NCBI GenBank assembly: GCA_035267045.1
Contig: DATFMH010000158.1
Span: 1-14,528, forward strand
Length of the DNA stretch: 14,528 nt
Source of the DNA: DATFMH01 sp035267045
GTDB lineage: Bacteria > Bacteroidota > Rhodothermia > Balneolales > DATFMH01
Direction of reading: 5' to 3'
Below are positions 1 through 6,756 of this stretch, piece by piece (positions within the stretch are counted from its first letter, which is position 1; every line of letters begins with the position of its first letter). Below the pieces are notes generated by a model that had not been told where the DNA came from, did no database searches, and saw nothing but the letters and a program-made list of their open reading frames with translations. The translations under genes and the position numbers were made by a program.

Positions 1-286
1 AATAAGTTAAATGTGTTAAAAAGTGAGACGAAATCTATAAGACAGTAACAATATATCGCAATAAGCTCTGTAGTTTGATCAGTGTTGGTTTTCTCTTATT
101 CGAGGGATAACTTAGCTTCTTGAAAGAATATAATCAAGATATAACATGCATATTAATAGATTATATTAAAATATCAATAAAATAACGTTCTATTATGGCC
201 TCACATATATTTAACGTGAGGTTCGTTTAAGCGTATAATCTATCTACTTAATAAAAGTAGCTGTTAAATTAGATTATTCTATGACC

Positions 287-328
287 ACCGACAACCGACA
301 ACCGACAACCGACAACCGACAACCGACA
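287..328. repeat. perfect tandem heptanucleotide array, six copies of ACCGACA
   Basis: Six identical head-to-tail copies of ACCGACA run without interruption (287-293, 294-300, 301-307, 308-314, 315-321, 322-328), with a partial ACC before and AA after. On the minus strand the unit reads GGTTGTC in one register. There are no spacers, so this is a simple tandem repeat and not a CRISPR. It lies in non-coding DNA about 350 bp beyond the thiolase stop. Being perfect, it is expected to vary in copy number by replication slippage. Confidence 0.95.
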
Positions 329-434
329 AATACCCTGATATTCATTAAACATTATTTATTCTGATAAACCGTATAATCAACGTGAGTCCGGTATCGGAAT
401 CATACTTTATGCATCAAAACAGCTCCGTGTCGTT

Positions 435-458
435 GATGGTCAGTCGTCCGTCGTCAAG
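435..458. repeat. degenerate heptad repeat run
   Basis: Three consecutive heptads, GATGGTC, AGTCGTC and CGTCGTC, occupy 435-455. The 24-nt segment 435-458 matches the reverse complement of 1977-2000 at 20 of 24 positions by hand alignment, and both copies are intergenic. This supports a dispersed repeat related to the perfect array at 287-328. Confidence 0.6.
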
Positions 459-586
459 ATATGTTATATTTTCACAGGTCGTATTCTCAATGTAATTATT
501 ACAACTCTGCGATTCTTATCCAAACCTCACGTTAATTTAGTAATAATAAGAACACGAATTACATAGGTGTTTTAAGTATGTTTAAA

Positions 587-652
587 TGAAGATGGACCAT
601 CGATTTTAGACAAGATGAATAATTGCTGTCTTTGGTCTATGGTCCATCTTCA
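587..652 (-). terminator. long hairpin downstream of the thiolase gene
   Basis: A perfect 14-bp inverted repeat (TGAAGATGGACCAT at 587-600, ATGGTCCATCTTCA at 639-652) encloses a 38-nt loop that itself contains a 5-bp stem (608-612 with 627-631). It starts 32 nt past the thiolase stop codon, where a 3'-end structure would be expected. On the minus strand it is followed only by TTTAAA, not a long U tract, so it is a poor intrinsic terminator. It may instead stabilise the mRNA 3' end, or be two facing copies of the heptad repeat. Confidence 0.45.
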
Positions 653-684
653 CATATTTTTATCACTTCTGCATGGCGGTCGGC

Positions 685-1866
685 TTAATCCATCATTTCA
701 ACAACCATAGCAGATGCACCGCCACCACCGTTACAAATACCGGCACATCCTAATTTACCTTCTGTTCTTTTCAGTGCATGTAAAAGAGTTACGAGAATAC
801 GTGCGCCAGAACAGCCAATGGGGTGACCGATACTTACCGCGCCACCGTGAATGTTTACTTTTTCAGGATCCAGTTTCAGTAATTGATTATTGACGAGAGA
901 AACAACGGAAAATGCTTCGTTGATTTCCCATAAATTCATTTCTTCCTTTTTCTTTCCGGCGCGTTTAAGAGCTACTGGTATGGCATCGGCGGGAGCGGTC
1001 GTAAACCATTCGGGTGCTTTCGCCGCACTTCCCTGTCCGATGATTCGGGCCATTGGTTTTAAACCCAGTTCATTTGCCTTGTCTTCCGACATAACCAAAA
1101 GAGCGGCGGCACCATCATTGATGGTACTTGCGTTAGCAGCAGTAACCGTACCTTCTTTCAGGAATACAGGGCGTAACTTGGGAATCTTATCGAAATTGAC
1201 ACGATTAACTTCCTCATCTTTATCAACTTCAGTTATGTTGCCCTTACGGTCTTTTACCTGGATTTTGACGATTTCATTGTCGAAATATCCCTCTTTTTGG
1301 GCTCTTTGTGATCTCTTATACGACTCAATGGCGAAGTTATCCTGATCCTCACGTGAAAAACCACATTCTTTGGCACAAATCTCTGCCGCATTGCCCATAT
1401 GGAAATCTTTATAAACGTCCCAAAGCCCGTCTTTGATAATTCCATCAACAACCTGTCCATGGCCCAGACGGGAACCAAAACGTTCTTTTGGCAGATAGTA
1501 TGGTACATTACTCATGCTCTCCATACCGCCTGCTACGATAATATCGGCTTCGCCTGATACTATTTGGTTGTACGCGTACATCACAGATTTCATCCCTGAA
1601 GCACACACTTTGTTCACGGTGGCACTCGGGGTCAGTTCGGGAAGACCGGCTTTTAATGCCGCCTGACGAGCAGGTGCCTGACCAATACCGGCTGTGAGTA
1701 CATTTCCCATGATGACTTCATTTATATCTTCGGGTTTTACCCCACTGCGTTTTAATAAAGCCTGAATAACAGCAGCTCCGAGTTCGGGAGCGGTAAAAGA
1801 GGCTAAACTACCACCGAACGACCCTACTGGTGTCCGGGCAGCCTCTACGATGACTACATTTTTCAT
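685..1866 (-). CDS. acetyl-CoA C-acetyltransferase (thiolase II family)
   Basis: This 393-residue cytosolic thiolase condenses two acetyl-CoA to acetoacetyl-CoA, or cleaves it in the reverse direction. The three catalytic residues sit in the usual motifs: Cys88 in NKVCASGMK (acyl-enzyme nucleophile), His348 in GHPIGCSGAR and Cys378 in CNGGGGASA, with NEAF at 316-319. The length and positions match the PhaA/AtoB/ThlA biosynthetic thiolases, which are homotetramers. The ATG start directly precedes the conserved NVVIVEAARTP segment. There is no Shine-Dalgarno site. The gene stands alone: 277 nt separate it from the upstream lipoprotein gene, and no beta-oxidation or butyrate-pathway gene is next to it. 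Its pathway (fatty-acid or amino-acid degradation, butyrate or ketone-body metabolism) therefore cannot be fixed from this window. Family assignment is secure; exact substrate chain length is inferred. Confidence 0.93.
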   Translation of the reverse strand: MKNVVIVEAARTPVGSFGGSLASFTAPELGAAVIQALLKRSGVKPEDINEVIMGNVLTAGIGQAPARQAALKAGLPELTPSATVNKVCASGMKSVMYAYNQIVSGEADIIVAGGMESMSNVPYYLPKERFGSRLGHGQVVDGIIKDGLWDVYKDFHMGNAAEICAKECGFSREDQDNFAIESYKRSQRAQKEGYFDNEIVKIQVKDRKGNITEVDKDEEVNRVNFDKIPKLRPVFLKEGTVTAANASTINDGAAALLVMSEDKANELGLKPMARIIGQGSAAKAPEWFTTAPADAIPVALKRAGKKKEEMNLWEINEAFSVVSLVNNQLLKLDPEKVNIHGGAVSIGHPIGCSGARILVTLLHALKRTEGKLGCAGICNGGGGASAMVVEMMD

Positions 1867-1939
1867 AATAGACGAATATGTTTTGAATTAAATATTTTAG
1901 TGAATAGGTAATAGGTTTTTATAAGTCTCCCAATTTTTC

Positions 1940-1947
1940 CAAAAATA
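1940..1947 (-). promoter_or_regulatory. possible -7 box of the thiolase gene
   Basis: On the minus strand this reads TATTTTTG, a full match to the Bacteroidota -7 consensus TAnnTTTG, about 74 nt upstream of the thiolase ATG. No TTTG is found at the expected -33 position (19 bp further upstream), so the assignment is weak. Confidence 0.3.
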
Positions 1948-1979
1948 CATCAAAGAAACAACAATACTCAGGTTGTCTT

Positions 1980-2007
1980 GACCGCGGACGACAGGCCATC
2001 GATGACT
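1980..2007. repeat. degenerate heptad repeat run
   Basis: Read on the minus strand from 2007 down to 1980 the sequence divides into the heptads AGTCATC, GATGGCC, TGTCGTC and CGCGGTC. It aligns with 435-458 (20 of 24 positions). The run lies in the 277-nt gap between the small lipoprotein gene and the thiolase gene. A 69-codon open frame crossing it (1897-2106) looks spurious. Confidence 0.55.
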
Positions 2008-2143
2008 GCTGTTTGTTACCGGACATTGAAATAAATATGAGGGATGACGATGGCTTATCCTCAATATTTTGCCCATGTATATCTGCGTCTTTAGTATCAT
2101 CCGCATTCTATTGAAATTAGTTATATGGAATTAAGTTAAGATA

Positions 2144-2671
2144 TTATAAATTTGATTCATCTCTCCAGTGAAAAAGTTTCCAGGCACTGGTTGAATCAGG
2201 CCGGACCAACACAAAATTAGCTGATCCGTCCGTGTGCAGGACATCCGAATTTTTCAGAACAATAGCCAGGTTAAAACGCCGGATAACCTGTGCCTGGGTT
2301 TTGGTATTATTTACAATCTGGCTGATAATATTATTCCATTGTAATTGTATATCTTCACTCTGATTAAACATGTTATATGTTGAAGTCATTTCCTCATCAC
2401 GTCCCCATGATACATCCACATTATGTTCGTAATCACGATAAGTAAATGTGAAATTTCCCTGAATCAAAGGGCCATAAAGCGTTGTATCGCGCAATTGGTA
2501 GGCATTTTTGAACCGCGTAAAAAAACCGTCAATAGTCCTTGGATTCCCCAGGGGATCCTGTTCTCCGGTGCCTTGCATTTCGGCAGGAGCAAAAGGATTA
2601 GTACAGCTAATCAATAACAGGCATCCTATTGTAACGGTTATGAGCGATATGTGCCATTCAATATTACGCAA
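2144..2671 (-). CDS. NTF2-like lipoprotein of unknown function
   Basis: This encodes a 175-residue precursor. A short N-terminus and hydrophobic stretch (about 8-22) end in the lipobox LLISC, with Cys23 as lipidation site, so the mature protein is membrane-anchored outside the cytoplasm. The rest (about 45-175) is a single small alpha+beta domain. It begins with a segment resembling 'F-x-R-F-x-x-A-Y-x-x-R-D-x-x-x-Y', followed by F-T-F-x-Y and WGRDEEM, and it closes with W-K-L-F-H-W. That layout resembles SnoaL/NTF2-like lipoproteins, but no catalytic residues are recognisable. The start is TTG at 2671; no in-frame ATG precedes the signal peptide, although CTG at 2674 is also possible. It begins 8 nt after the cystathionine gamma-synthase stop, so the two are probably co-transcribed. 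There is no acidic cluster after Cys23 to signal surface export. Fold assignment is by resemblance; function is unknown. Confidence 0.75.
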   Translation of the reverse strand: MRNIEWHISLITVTIGCLLLISCTNPFAPAEMQGTGEQDPLGNPRTIDGFFTRFKNAYQLRDTTLYGPLIQGNFTFTYRDYEHNVDVSWGRDEEMTSTYNMFNQSEDIQLQWNNIISQIVNNTKTQAQVIRRFNLAIVLKNSDVLHTDGSANFVLVRPDSTSAWKLFHWRDESNL

Positions 2672-2679
2672 CAGATCAT

Positions 2680-3825
2680 TTACACATGAGAAAATGCCTC
2701 ATCAAGGTCGTTTATTAAATCTTCAGCATCCTCGATACCAACAGAGAGCCGGATAAGTGAATCTTTGAGTCCGGATTTTTCCCTGACATCCTTTGGTATT
2801 GAAGCGTGGGTCATTGAAGCCGGGTGTGAGATAAGTGATTCCACGCCGCCAAGACTCTCAGCAAGGGCAAAGTAATGAGTATTCTTCATAAATGTATGGG
2901 CTTTCTCTATGGAATCATCTTTTAATGAAAATGAAACCATTGCTCCAAAATCATTCATCTGCTTGCTGGCTATTTCATATTGTGGATGCGATTTCAATCC
3001 CGGGTAACGCACCTGCCCGACTTTATCATTGGTAACCAAATAATCGGCAATCTCCTTTGCATTATTACAGGCACGTTCCATACGGACGGAAAGTGTTTTG
3101 ATTCCACGCAGTGTCAGATAACATTCCATGGGCCCGGGAATACCACCTGTTGTTTTCACCTGGAAACGGGCATTTTCCATAATTTCTTTGTTAGAACTGC
3201 AGATAGCGCCGCCAATGATATCGGAATGCCCCCCAAGATACTTGGTCATGGAGTGAATCACGGCATCGGCGCCAAGTTTTAGTGGTTGCTGCAGGTAAGG
3301 TGAAGCAAAAGTATTATCGACGGCTGTCAGAATACCTTCGTTTCGTGCAAAATCTGTTACGATTTTGATATCTACAATATTGAGCAGGGGATTCGTTGGT
3401 GTTTCGATCCAAATTAACCTGGTTTGGCCCTTTTTGGCAGCTTTTACGTTTGAGATGTCAGTCATATCCACAAAACTGAACTTTATGCCATAAGGCTCAA
3501 ACACCTGGGTAAACAAACGATATGTTCCGCCATAAAGATCATTGGATGCGATAACATGATCACCCGGTTTGAGCATTTTTAACATGGCATCGATAGCGGC
3601 ACAGCCACTTGCGTAGCAGGCACATTCATCAGCTTCTTCCAATCCTGCAACCATTTTTTCAAGTGCGGTACGTGTAGGATTACCAACCCGTCCGTAATCA
3701 TAGCCTTTATTAACATTGGGAGCTTCCTGCACATAAGTGGATGTCTGAAATATGGGCGGCATCACAGCGCCCGACGTTTCCTCCGCTTTTTGTCCGGCAT
3801 GAATGGTTTTCGTGTTAAATTTCAT
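2680..3825 (-). CDS. metB: cystathionine gamma-synthase/gamma-lyase (PLP-dependent)
   Basis: A 381-residue cytosolic Cys/Met-metabolism PLP enzyme, full length. It either joins an activated homoserine with cysteine to form cystathionine, or cleaves cystathionine to cysteine, ammonia and 2-oxobutyrate. Visible landmarks are Tyr44 and Arg46 in YDYGRVGNPTR (they contact the neighbouring subunit's cofactor phosphate), Tyr98 in NDLYGG (stacks on PLP), Asp170 in VDNTFASPY (pyridine nitrogen), Lys195 in SMTKYLGGHSD (Schiff base), Glu323 in LAESLGGVESLISHP and Arg359 in LIRLSVGIED (substrate carboxylate). Synthases and lyases share these residues, so the symbol metB is provisional. A strong terminator at 3877-3908 isolates the gene from the TPR genes upstream, so it needs its own promoter within about 50 nt; no perfect consensus is visible there. 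The small lipoprotein gene follows after 8 nt. RidA, which clears reactive imines released by such enzymes, is elsewhere in the window but not co-transcribed. Confidence 0.9.
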   Translation of the reverse strand: MKFNTKTIHAGQKAEETSGAVMPPIFQTSTYVQEAPNVNKGYDYGRVGNPTRTALEKMVAGLEEADECACYASGCAAIDAMLKMLKPGDHVIASNDLYGGTYRLFTQVFEPYGIKFSFVDMTDISNVKAAKKGQTRLIWIETPTNPLLNIVDIKIVTDFARNEGILTAVDNTFASPYLQQPLKLGADAVIHSMTKYLGGHSDIIGGAICSSNKEIMENARFQVKTTGGIPGPMECYLTLRGIKTLSVRMERACNNAKEIADYLVTNDKVGQVRYPGLKSHPQYEIASKQMNDFGAMVSFSLKDDSIEKAHTFMKNTHYFALAESLGGVESLISHPASMTHASIPKDVREKSGLKDSLIRLSVGIEDAEDLINDLDEAFSHV

Positions 3826-3876
3826 AGTCTCTTAGTATTCTTAATAGTTTAATTTTACAGAGACAAAATAAACTAA

Positions 3877-3908
3877 AAAAGCTCATTCTAAAAGAAGAAT
3901 GAGCTTTT
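3877..3908 (-). terminator. rho-independent terminator after the TPR lipoprotein pair
   Basis: A perfect 13-bp stem (AAAAGCTCATTCT at 3877-3889, AGAATGAGCTTTT at 3896-3908) closes a 6-nt loop. On the minus strand the stem runs straight into a U tract (TTTTTTAG). It begins 10 nt after the stop codon of the second TPR gene (3919) and ends transcription before the cystathionine gamma-synthase gene. Because the stem is flanked by A and T runs on both sides, it could act in both directions. Confidence 0.85.
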
Positions 3909-3918
3909 AAAAAAAGAA

Positions 3919-5208
3919 TCAGGATTGTTGTTGAAACTTCTTATATGCCGTATCGGCTTTCTGTTTCATACCGAGATAATGATAGACTTTATAAAGTATT
4001 TGCCAATATCCGGGCGATTGGGGCTGATTTTGGGCGACTTTTTCAAGATAGGGGAGTGATTCCTTGAATAGCCTCTGAGCTTTTGCTGAATATAGATCGG
4101 ATAGTTTCTTTTCATGAATCAGATCTTTAATTGTTAAATATTCTGATCCGTAATCGTGATAGAGGATTCCAAGGGCATACGTAGTATTGATGTTCGTGGA
4201 ATCAAGAGATTGTGACTGCAATAATTGATTTTCAGCATCGTCAAAATATTTCTGTGCTGAATTTTCAATCGAATTGGCAGAATCGTTTAAGGCTTTATAT
4301 AAATTATCCTTTTGAGAACCATTGTCGCTTAACTGCTCCATCCGTTTCCTGATATCTATAAGATTACCCATATATGTTTGGCCTATAGAATATAGTTGAG
4401 TCCCATATGCCAGCCTGTAATCAGCATTTTTAGGATCTTTATTTATAAGTCTTTTTATAAGTGTAGCGGCTTTTTGATGATCTTCATTGGCTAAATAGGC
4501 ATTTTCCAGTCCGTGGAGTAGATTGATATTACCGGGATCATTTTCCAATGCTTCCTTATAAGTATCAATGGCATGATCATATTGCTGATTCTCCAAATAC
4601 AGGAAGGCAAGCCTTTCAATATTATTCTTTGTATGTTCGCTATCTTTGGAAACGGCTGTTTCCATGGCTGTTACAGCTTTGCTCAAATCACCTAATTTGT
4701 AATATACTTCCGATTCTACCTTGTACGTGATTCCACTGTCGGGTTGTATGATGGTAGCATTTTCTAAGTAAAGCAATGACTTATTAAGGTCCTGTTTCGA
4801 AAGAGTGCTGTCATTTTTTAAGATACGGACACCCTGATTATGTTCATGACTCCATGAATCTGTCAGGATTTGATCGATCTTAAAGTAATTTTTATTTTTT
4901 TGCGATCCGCTATCATCAAGATTCCTGAATTGGGTAAAGGCATCTCTCATCTCAGAAAACAAATGACTACTCTGGGCAGGGTTATTTTTTTCCAGCGCCA
5001 TTTTATTCAAGATAAACCCTTTGTAAAAATAAGCCTCTGCATTACGAGGTTTTTTTTCGATAGCTTTATTAATAGAGTTGAGTGCTTTGGAGTAGTTTGC
5101 CTGATTCAGGTTTAGTTTGGCAACCTGAAAATTATTGGAATTACTACAGCTAAAAAAGAACCCGAAGGCAAGAACAAGTCCTGCCATTCGGGTGATATGC
5201 TTTATCAT
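3919..5208 (-). CDS. TPR lipoprotein, second of a tandem paralogous pair
   Basis: This 429-residue lipoprotein has a signal peptide ending in FFFSC (Cys21 lipidated) and a mature part that is almost all helical TPR repeats. Recognisable units are at about 23-56, 141-190, 195-226, 229-260 and 340-425, with typical pairs such as YLENQQYDHAIDTYKEALENDP. It is clearly paralogous to the gene just upstream. Three blocks are shared in order: YFYKGFILNKMA (60-71), WSHEHN (119-124) and the C-terminal YWQILYKVY-LGMKQKA (401-418). The segment at about 275-330 corresponds to the coiled coil of the paralogue but has a less regular pattern and is shorter. TPR arrays are protein-binding scaffolds; no enzymatic domain is attached. 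The mature N-terminus (CSNSNN) lacks an acidic surface-export cluster, so I expect it to face the periplasm. The ATG has no Shine-Dalgarno site. Role unknown. Confidence 0.85.
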   Translation of the reverse strand: MIKHITRMAGLVLAFGFFFSCSNSNNFQVAKLNLNQANYSKALNSINKAIEKKPRNAEAYFYKGFILNKMALEKNNPAQSSHLFSEMRDAFTQFRNLDDSGSQKNKNYFKIDQILTDSWSHEHNQGVRILKNDSTLSKQDLNKSLLYLENATIIQPDSGITYKVESEVYYKLGDLSKAVTAMETAVSKDSEHTKNNIERLAFLYLENQQYDHAIDTYKEALENDPGNINLLHGLENAYLANEDHQKAATLIKRLINKDPKNADYRLAYGTQLYSIGQTYMGNLIDIRKRMEQLSDNGSQKDNLYKALNDSANSIENSAQKYFDDAENQLLQSQSLDSTNINTTYALGILYHDYGSEYLTIKDLIHEKKLSDLYSAKAQRLFKESLPYLEKVAQNQPQSPGYWQILYKVYHYLGMKQKADTAYKKFQQQS

Positions 5209-5225
5209 AAATATCTGAATTATTA

Positions 5226-5255
5226 AAAGATTTTAGAATCGGTGATAAAATCTTT
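5226..5255 (-). terminator. AT-rich hairpin between the two TPR genes
   Basis: A perfect 10-bp stem (AAAGATTTTA at 5226-5235, TAAAATCTTT at 5246-5255) with a 10-nt loop lies in the 67-nt gap between the tandem TPR genes. It is all A/T except one G-C pair, and has no long U run after it on the minus strand. It could be a weak attenuator or processing site that lowers expression of the second gene, or chance in AT-rich DNA. Confidence 0.35.
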
Positions 5256-5275
5256 ATTACGATAACGCGAACTGA

Positions 5276-6592
5276 TTATTGCATGCCGGCTTTTTTCATT
5301 GCTTCCTGTGCTTTTTTATTCATACCCAAATTGGTATAAACACGGAAGAGTGAACGCCAGTAATCCTTGTTATCAGGGGCAATATCAGTAGCCTTTTTGT
5401 AATAAGGTAATGCTTTTTCGAGCATTTGTTTTGCTTGTTTATCAAGCTCGGAGGCCTTTTTATTGTCTTCGGTGTTATTACGAATCTTAATCAATGCAGC
5501 CGCACGGTTCTGGTAGATCACACCTAATGTATGGTAAGCATCAGCCGATTTTGGCCTTAAATCAACAACTTTTTTGAGTTCTTTTTCCGCTTGTTCAGTC
5601 TGATTTTGAATCTTTTGATGGAGTTGTTGATTCTCTTGTTCTAACTGAGAAATCTGGTCTTTAAGTTTACTTTGCTCTTGTTTATTGTTTGTTTTCTTCA
5701 ATTTTTGTTTGAGATCAAAGATCTTGTCATAATTTGAAGAAAACTTGTCGTTGAGTTTTAAAACAAGCTTATAGATCTCGGTACCATAAACAAGGTGATA
5801 TTGAGCATTGTTTGGATCCGTTTGAATAAGTGATTTCACAGTATTTATAGCATTTTGATCATCACCTTTAGCCAAATAAGTATTGGCAAGCTGTTGAACA
5901 ACCTTCATACTGTCAGGATACTGTTGTTTTGCTTGTTGTAACACACTGAGAGCCTGATCATAATTCTTATCCTGATCGTAGAAATTGGCCAGTCTCAGAT
6001 AGTACTGCGGTTTAACTTTAGGATTTTTCTTGATAACCGTATGAAGAGCATCCTGAGCTTTTTTCAAATCATGATCCATATAATAGACTTCTGATAATAC
6101 TTCGAATGACAGTAAGCTATCAGGAGCTATCTCGGTAGCATTCTTGAGATGTGCAATGGCATTTTTGATATGTCCGGGTGCGCGGGCGCTGTCGCCGGTA
6201 ACCAATTTAATAGCAGTATTGTGTTCCTGGGTCCAATGCTGGACAAGACTCATTTTCATCAGGTATGTTTCTTTGCCTGATTTGTCCTGAGTGGCATATA
6301 ATTTTTTGGCATGGTTGTATGCTTCTCTCATTCTCTTGTACAGATCTGTACGATCGGCCGGATTTGGCTTTGAATCAGCCATTTTTGAGAGTACATATCC
6401 CTTGTAGTAATAGGCTTCCGGATCAGTGGAATCTGCTTTTATAGCTGCATTGGTAGCGGCTAAAGCTTTTTGAAAATCTTTATTCTTTAAGTTAAGCTTA
6501 GCAGTTTCAATATTCGGATTAGATGCTTGGCAGGCGTACATCATAAAAATGGATGCTATAGCTACCAAAACTGGCTTAAAATATTTTCTCAT
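5276..6592 (-). CDS. TPR lipoprotein with internal coiled coil, first of a tandem paralogous pair
   Basis: A 438-residue lipoprotein. The signal peptide ends in MMYAC (Cys21). TPR-like helical pairs cover about 22-70, 140-190, 195-226 and 229-262; a long Lys/Gln/Glu-rich coiled coil at about 283-340 interrupts them, and more TPRs follow at about 345-365 and 385-435. The coiled coil shows a clear heptad pattern (LKDQISQLEQENQQLHQKI). It separates an N-terminal and a C-terminal TPR block, which suggests oligomerisation or a spacer. It is the paralogue of the next gene, 67 nt downstream, and the two probably form one transcript ending at 3877-3908. AGGA lies just before the ATG (CCAGGATTATG), one of few Shine-Dalgarno-like sites in the window. 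No acidic export signal follows Cys21. No enzymatic motif is present; function is unknown, most likely envelope scaffolding. Confidence 0.87.
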   Translation of the reverse strand: MRKYFKPVLVAIASIFMMYACQASNPNIETAKLNLKNKDFQKALAATNAAIKADSTDPEAYYYKGYVLSKMADSKPNPADRTDLYKRMREAYNHAKKLYATQDKSGKETYLMKMSLVQHWTQEHNTAIKLVTGDSARAPGHIKNAIAHLKNATEIAPDSLLSFEVLSEVYYMDHDLKKAQDALHTVIKKNPKVKPQYYLRLANFYDQDKNYDQALSVLQQAKQQYPDSMKVVQQLANTYLAKGDDQNAINTVKSLIQTDPNNAQYHLVYGTEIYKLVLKLNDKFSSNYDKIFDLKQKLKKTNNKQEQSKLKDQISQLEQENQQLHQKIQNQTEQAEKELKKVVDLRPKSADAYHTLGVIYQNRAAALIKIRNNTEDNKKASELDKQAKQMLEKALPYYKKATDIAPDNKDYWRSLFRVYTNLGMNKKAQEAMKKAGMQ

Positions 6593-6756
6593 AATCCTGG
6601 GTTAAAAATATTCGTTTTAATTAATGTTTATATTGAGTAGAAGTTAACATTCAGAATATAGTTCCGCAATATATTTATGTTAAATGGCTTTTAGGGTCTG
6701 TTAACTTTCAATCAGTTTAACTATAAAGTTTGACAATAAGTCGTATTTTATAAGGG
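6593..6756. promoter_or_regulatory. divergent intergenic region, TPR genes and hydrolase-ridA
   Basis: These 164 nt must hold the promoters for both the leftward TPR pair and the rightward hydrolase-ridA pair. The best plus-strand candidate is AAAGTTTG at 6725-6732 (seven of eight to TAnnTTTG, 25 nt before the hydrolase ATG), but no TTTG sits 19 bp before it. I see no good match on the minus strand. The region is very AT-rich and has no strong inverted repeat that would mark an operator. Confidence 0.4.

Larger units (their letters stand above)
211..535. repeat. 13-bp perfect inverted repeat flanking the heptad array
   Basis: TTAACGTGAGGTT at 211-223 is the exact reverse complement of AACCTCACGTTAA at 523-535. 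The arms enclose about 300 bp that contain the heptad array. A shorter hairpin shares the left arm: CCTCAC at 199-204 pairs with GTGAGG at 216-221. No transposase gene lies between the arms, and no target-site duplication is obvious outside them. Confidence 0.5.
1..684. other. gene-free region with repeats, 3' of the thiolase gene
   Basis: I see no convincing coding sequence, tRNA or other RNA gene on either strand here; all frames are broken and AT-rich. The region holds a perfect 7-bp tandem array (287-328), a 13-bp inverted repeat (211-223 with 523-535), a short heptad run (435-455) and a long hairpin (587-652) just past the thiolase stop codon. The word AACGTGAG also occurs at 213-220 and 379-386 and inverted at 526-533. 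What lies beyond position 1 is unknown, so promoters for an outside gene cannot be excluded. Confidence 0.7.

Noticed and set aside
287..328. The ACCGACA repeats as a CRISPR array
   Set aside because: The units are 7 bp with no spacers between them and no cas gene nearby; it is a simple tandem repeat.
1254..1508. An 84-codon minus-strand frame, and a 151-codon plus-strand frame at 890-1345, inside the thiolase gene
   Set aside because: The thiolase frame is a complete, motif-perfect enzyme across both regions; these are shadow frames.
1897..2106. A 69-codon open frame between the thiolase and the small lipoprotein genes
   Set aside because: The translation has no domain character, crosses a heptad repeat run and has no plausible start context.
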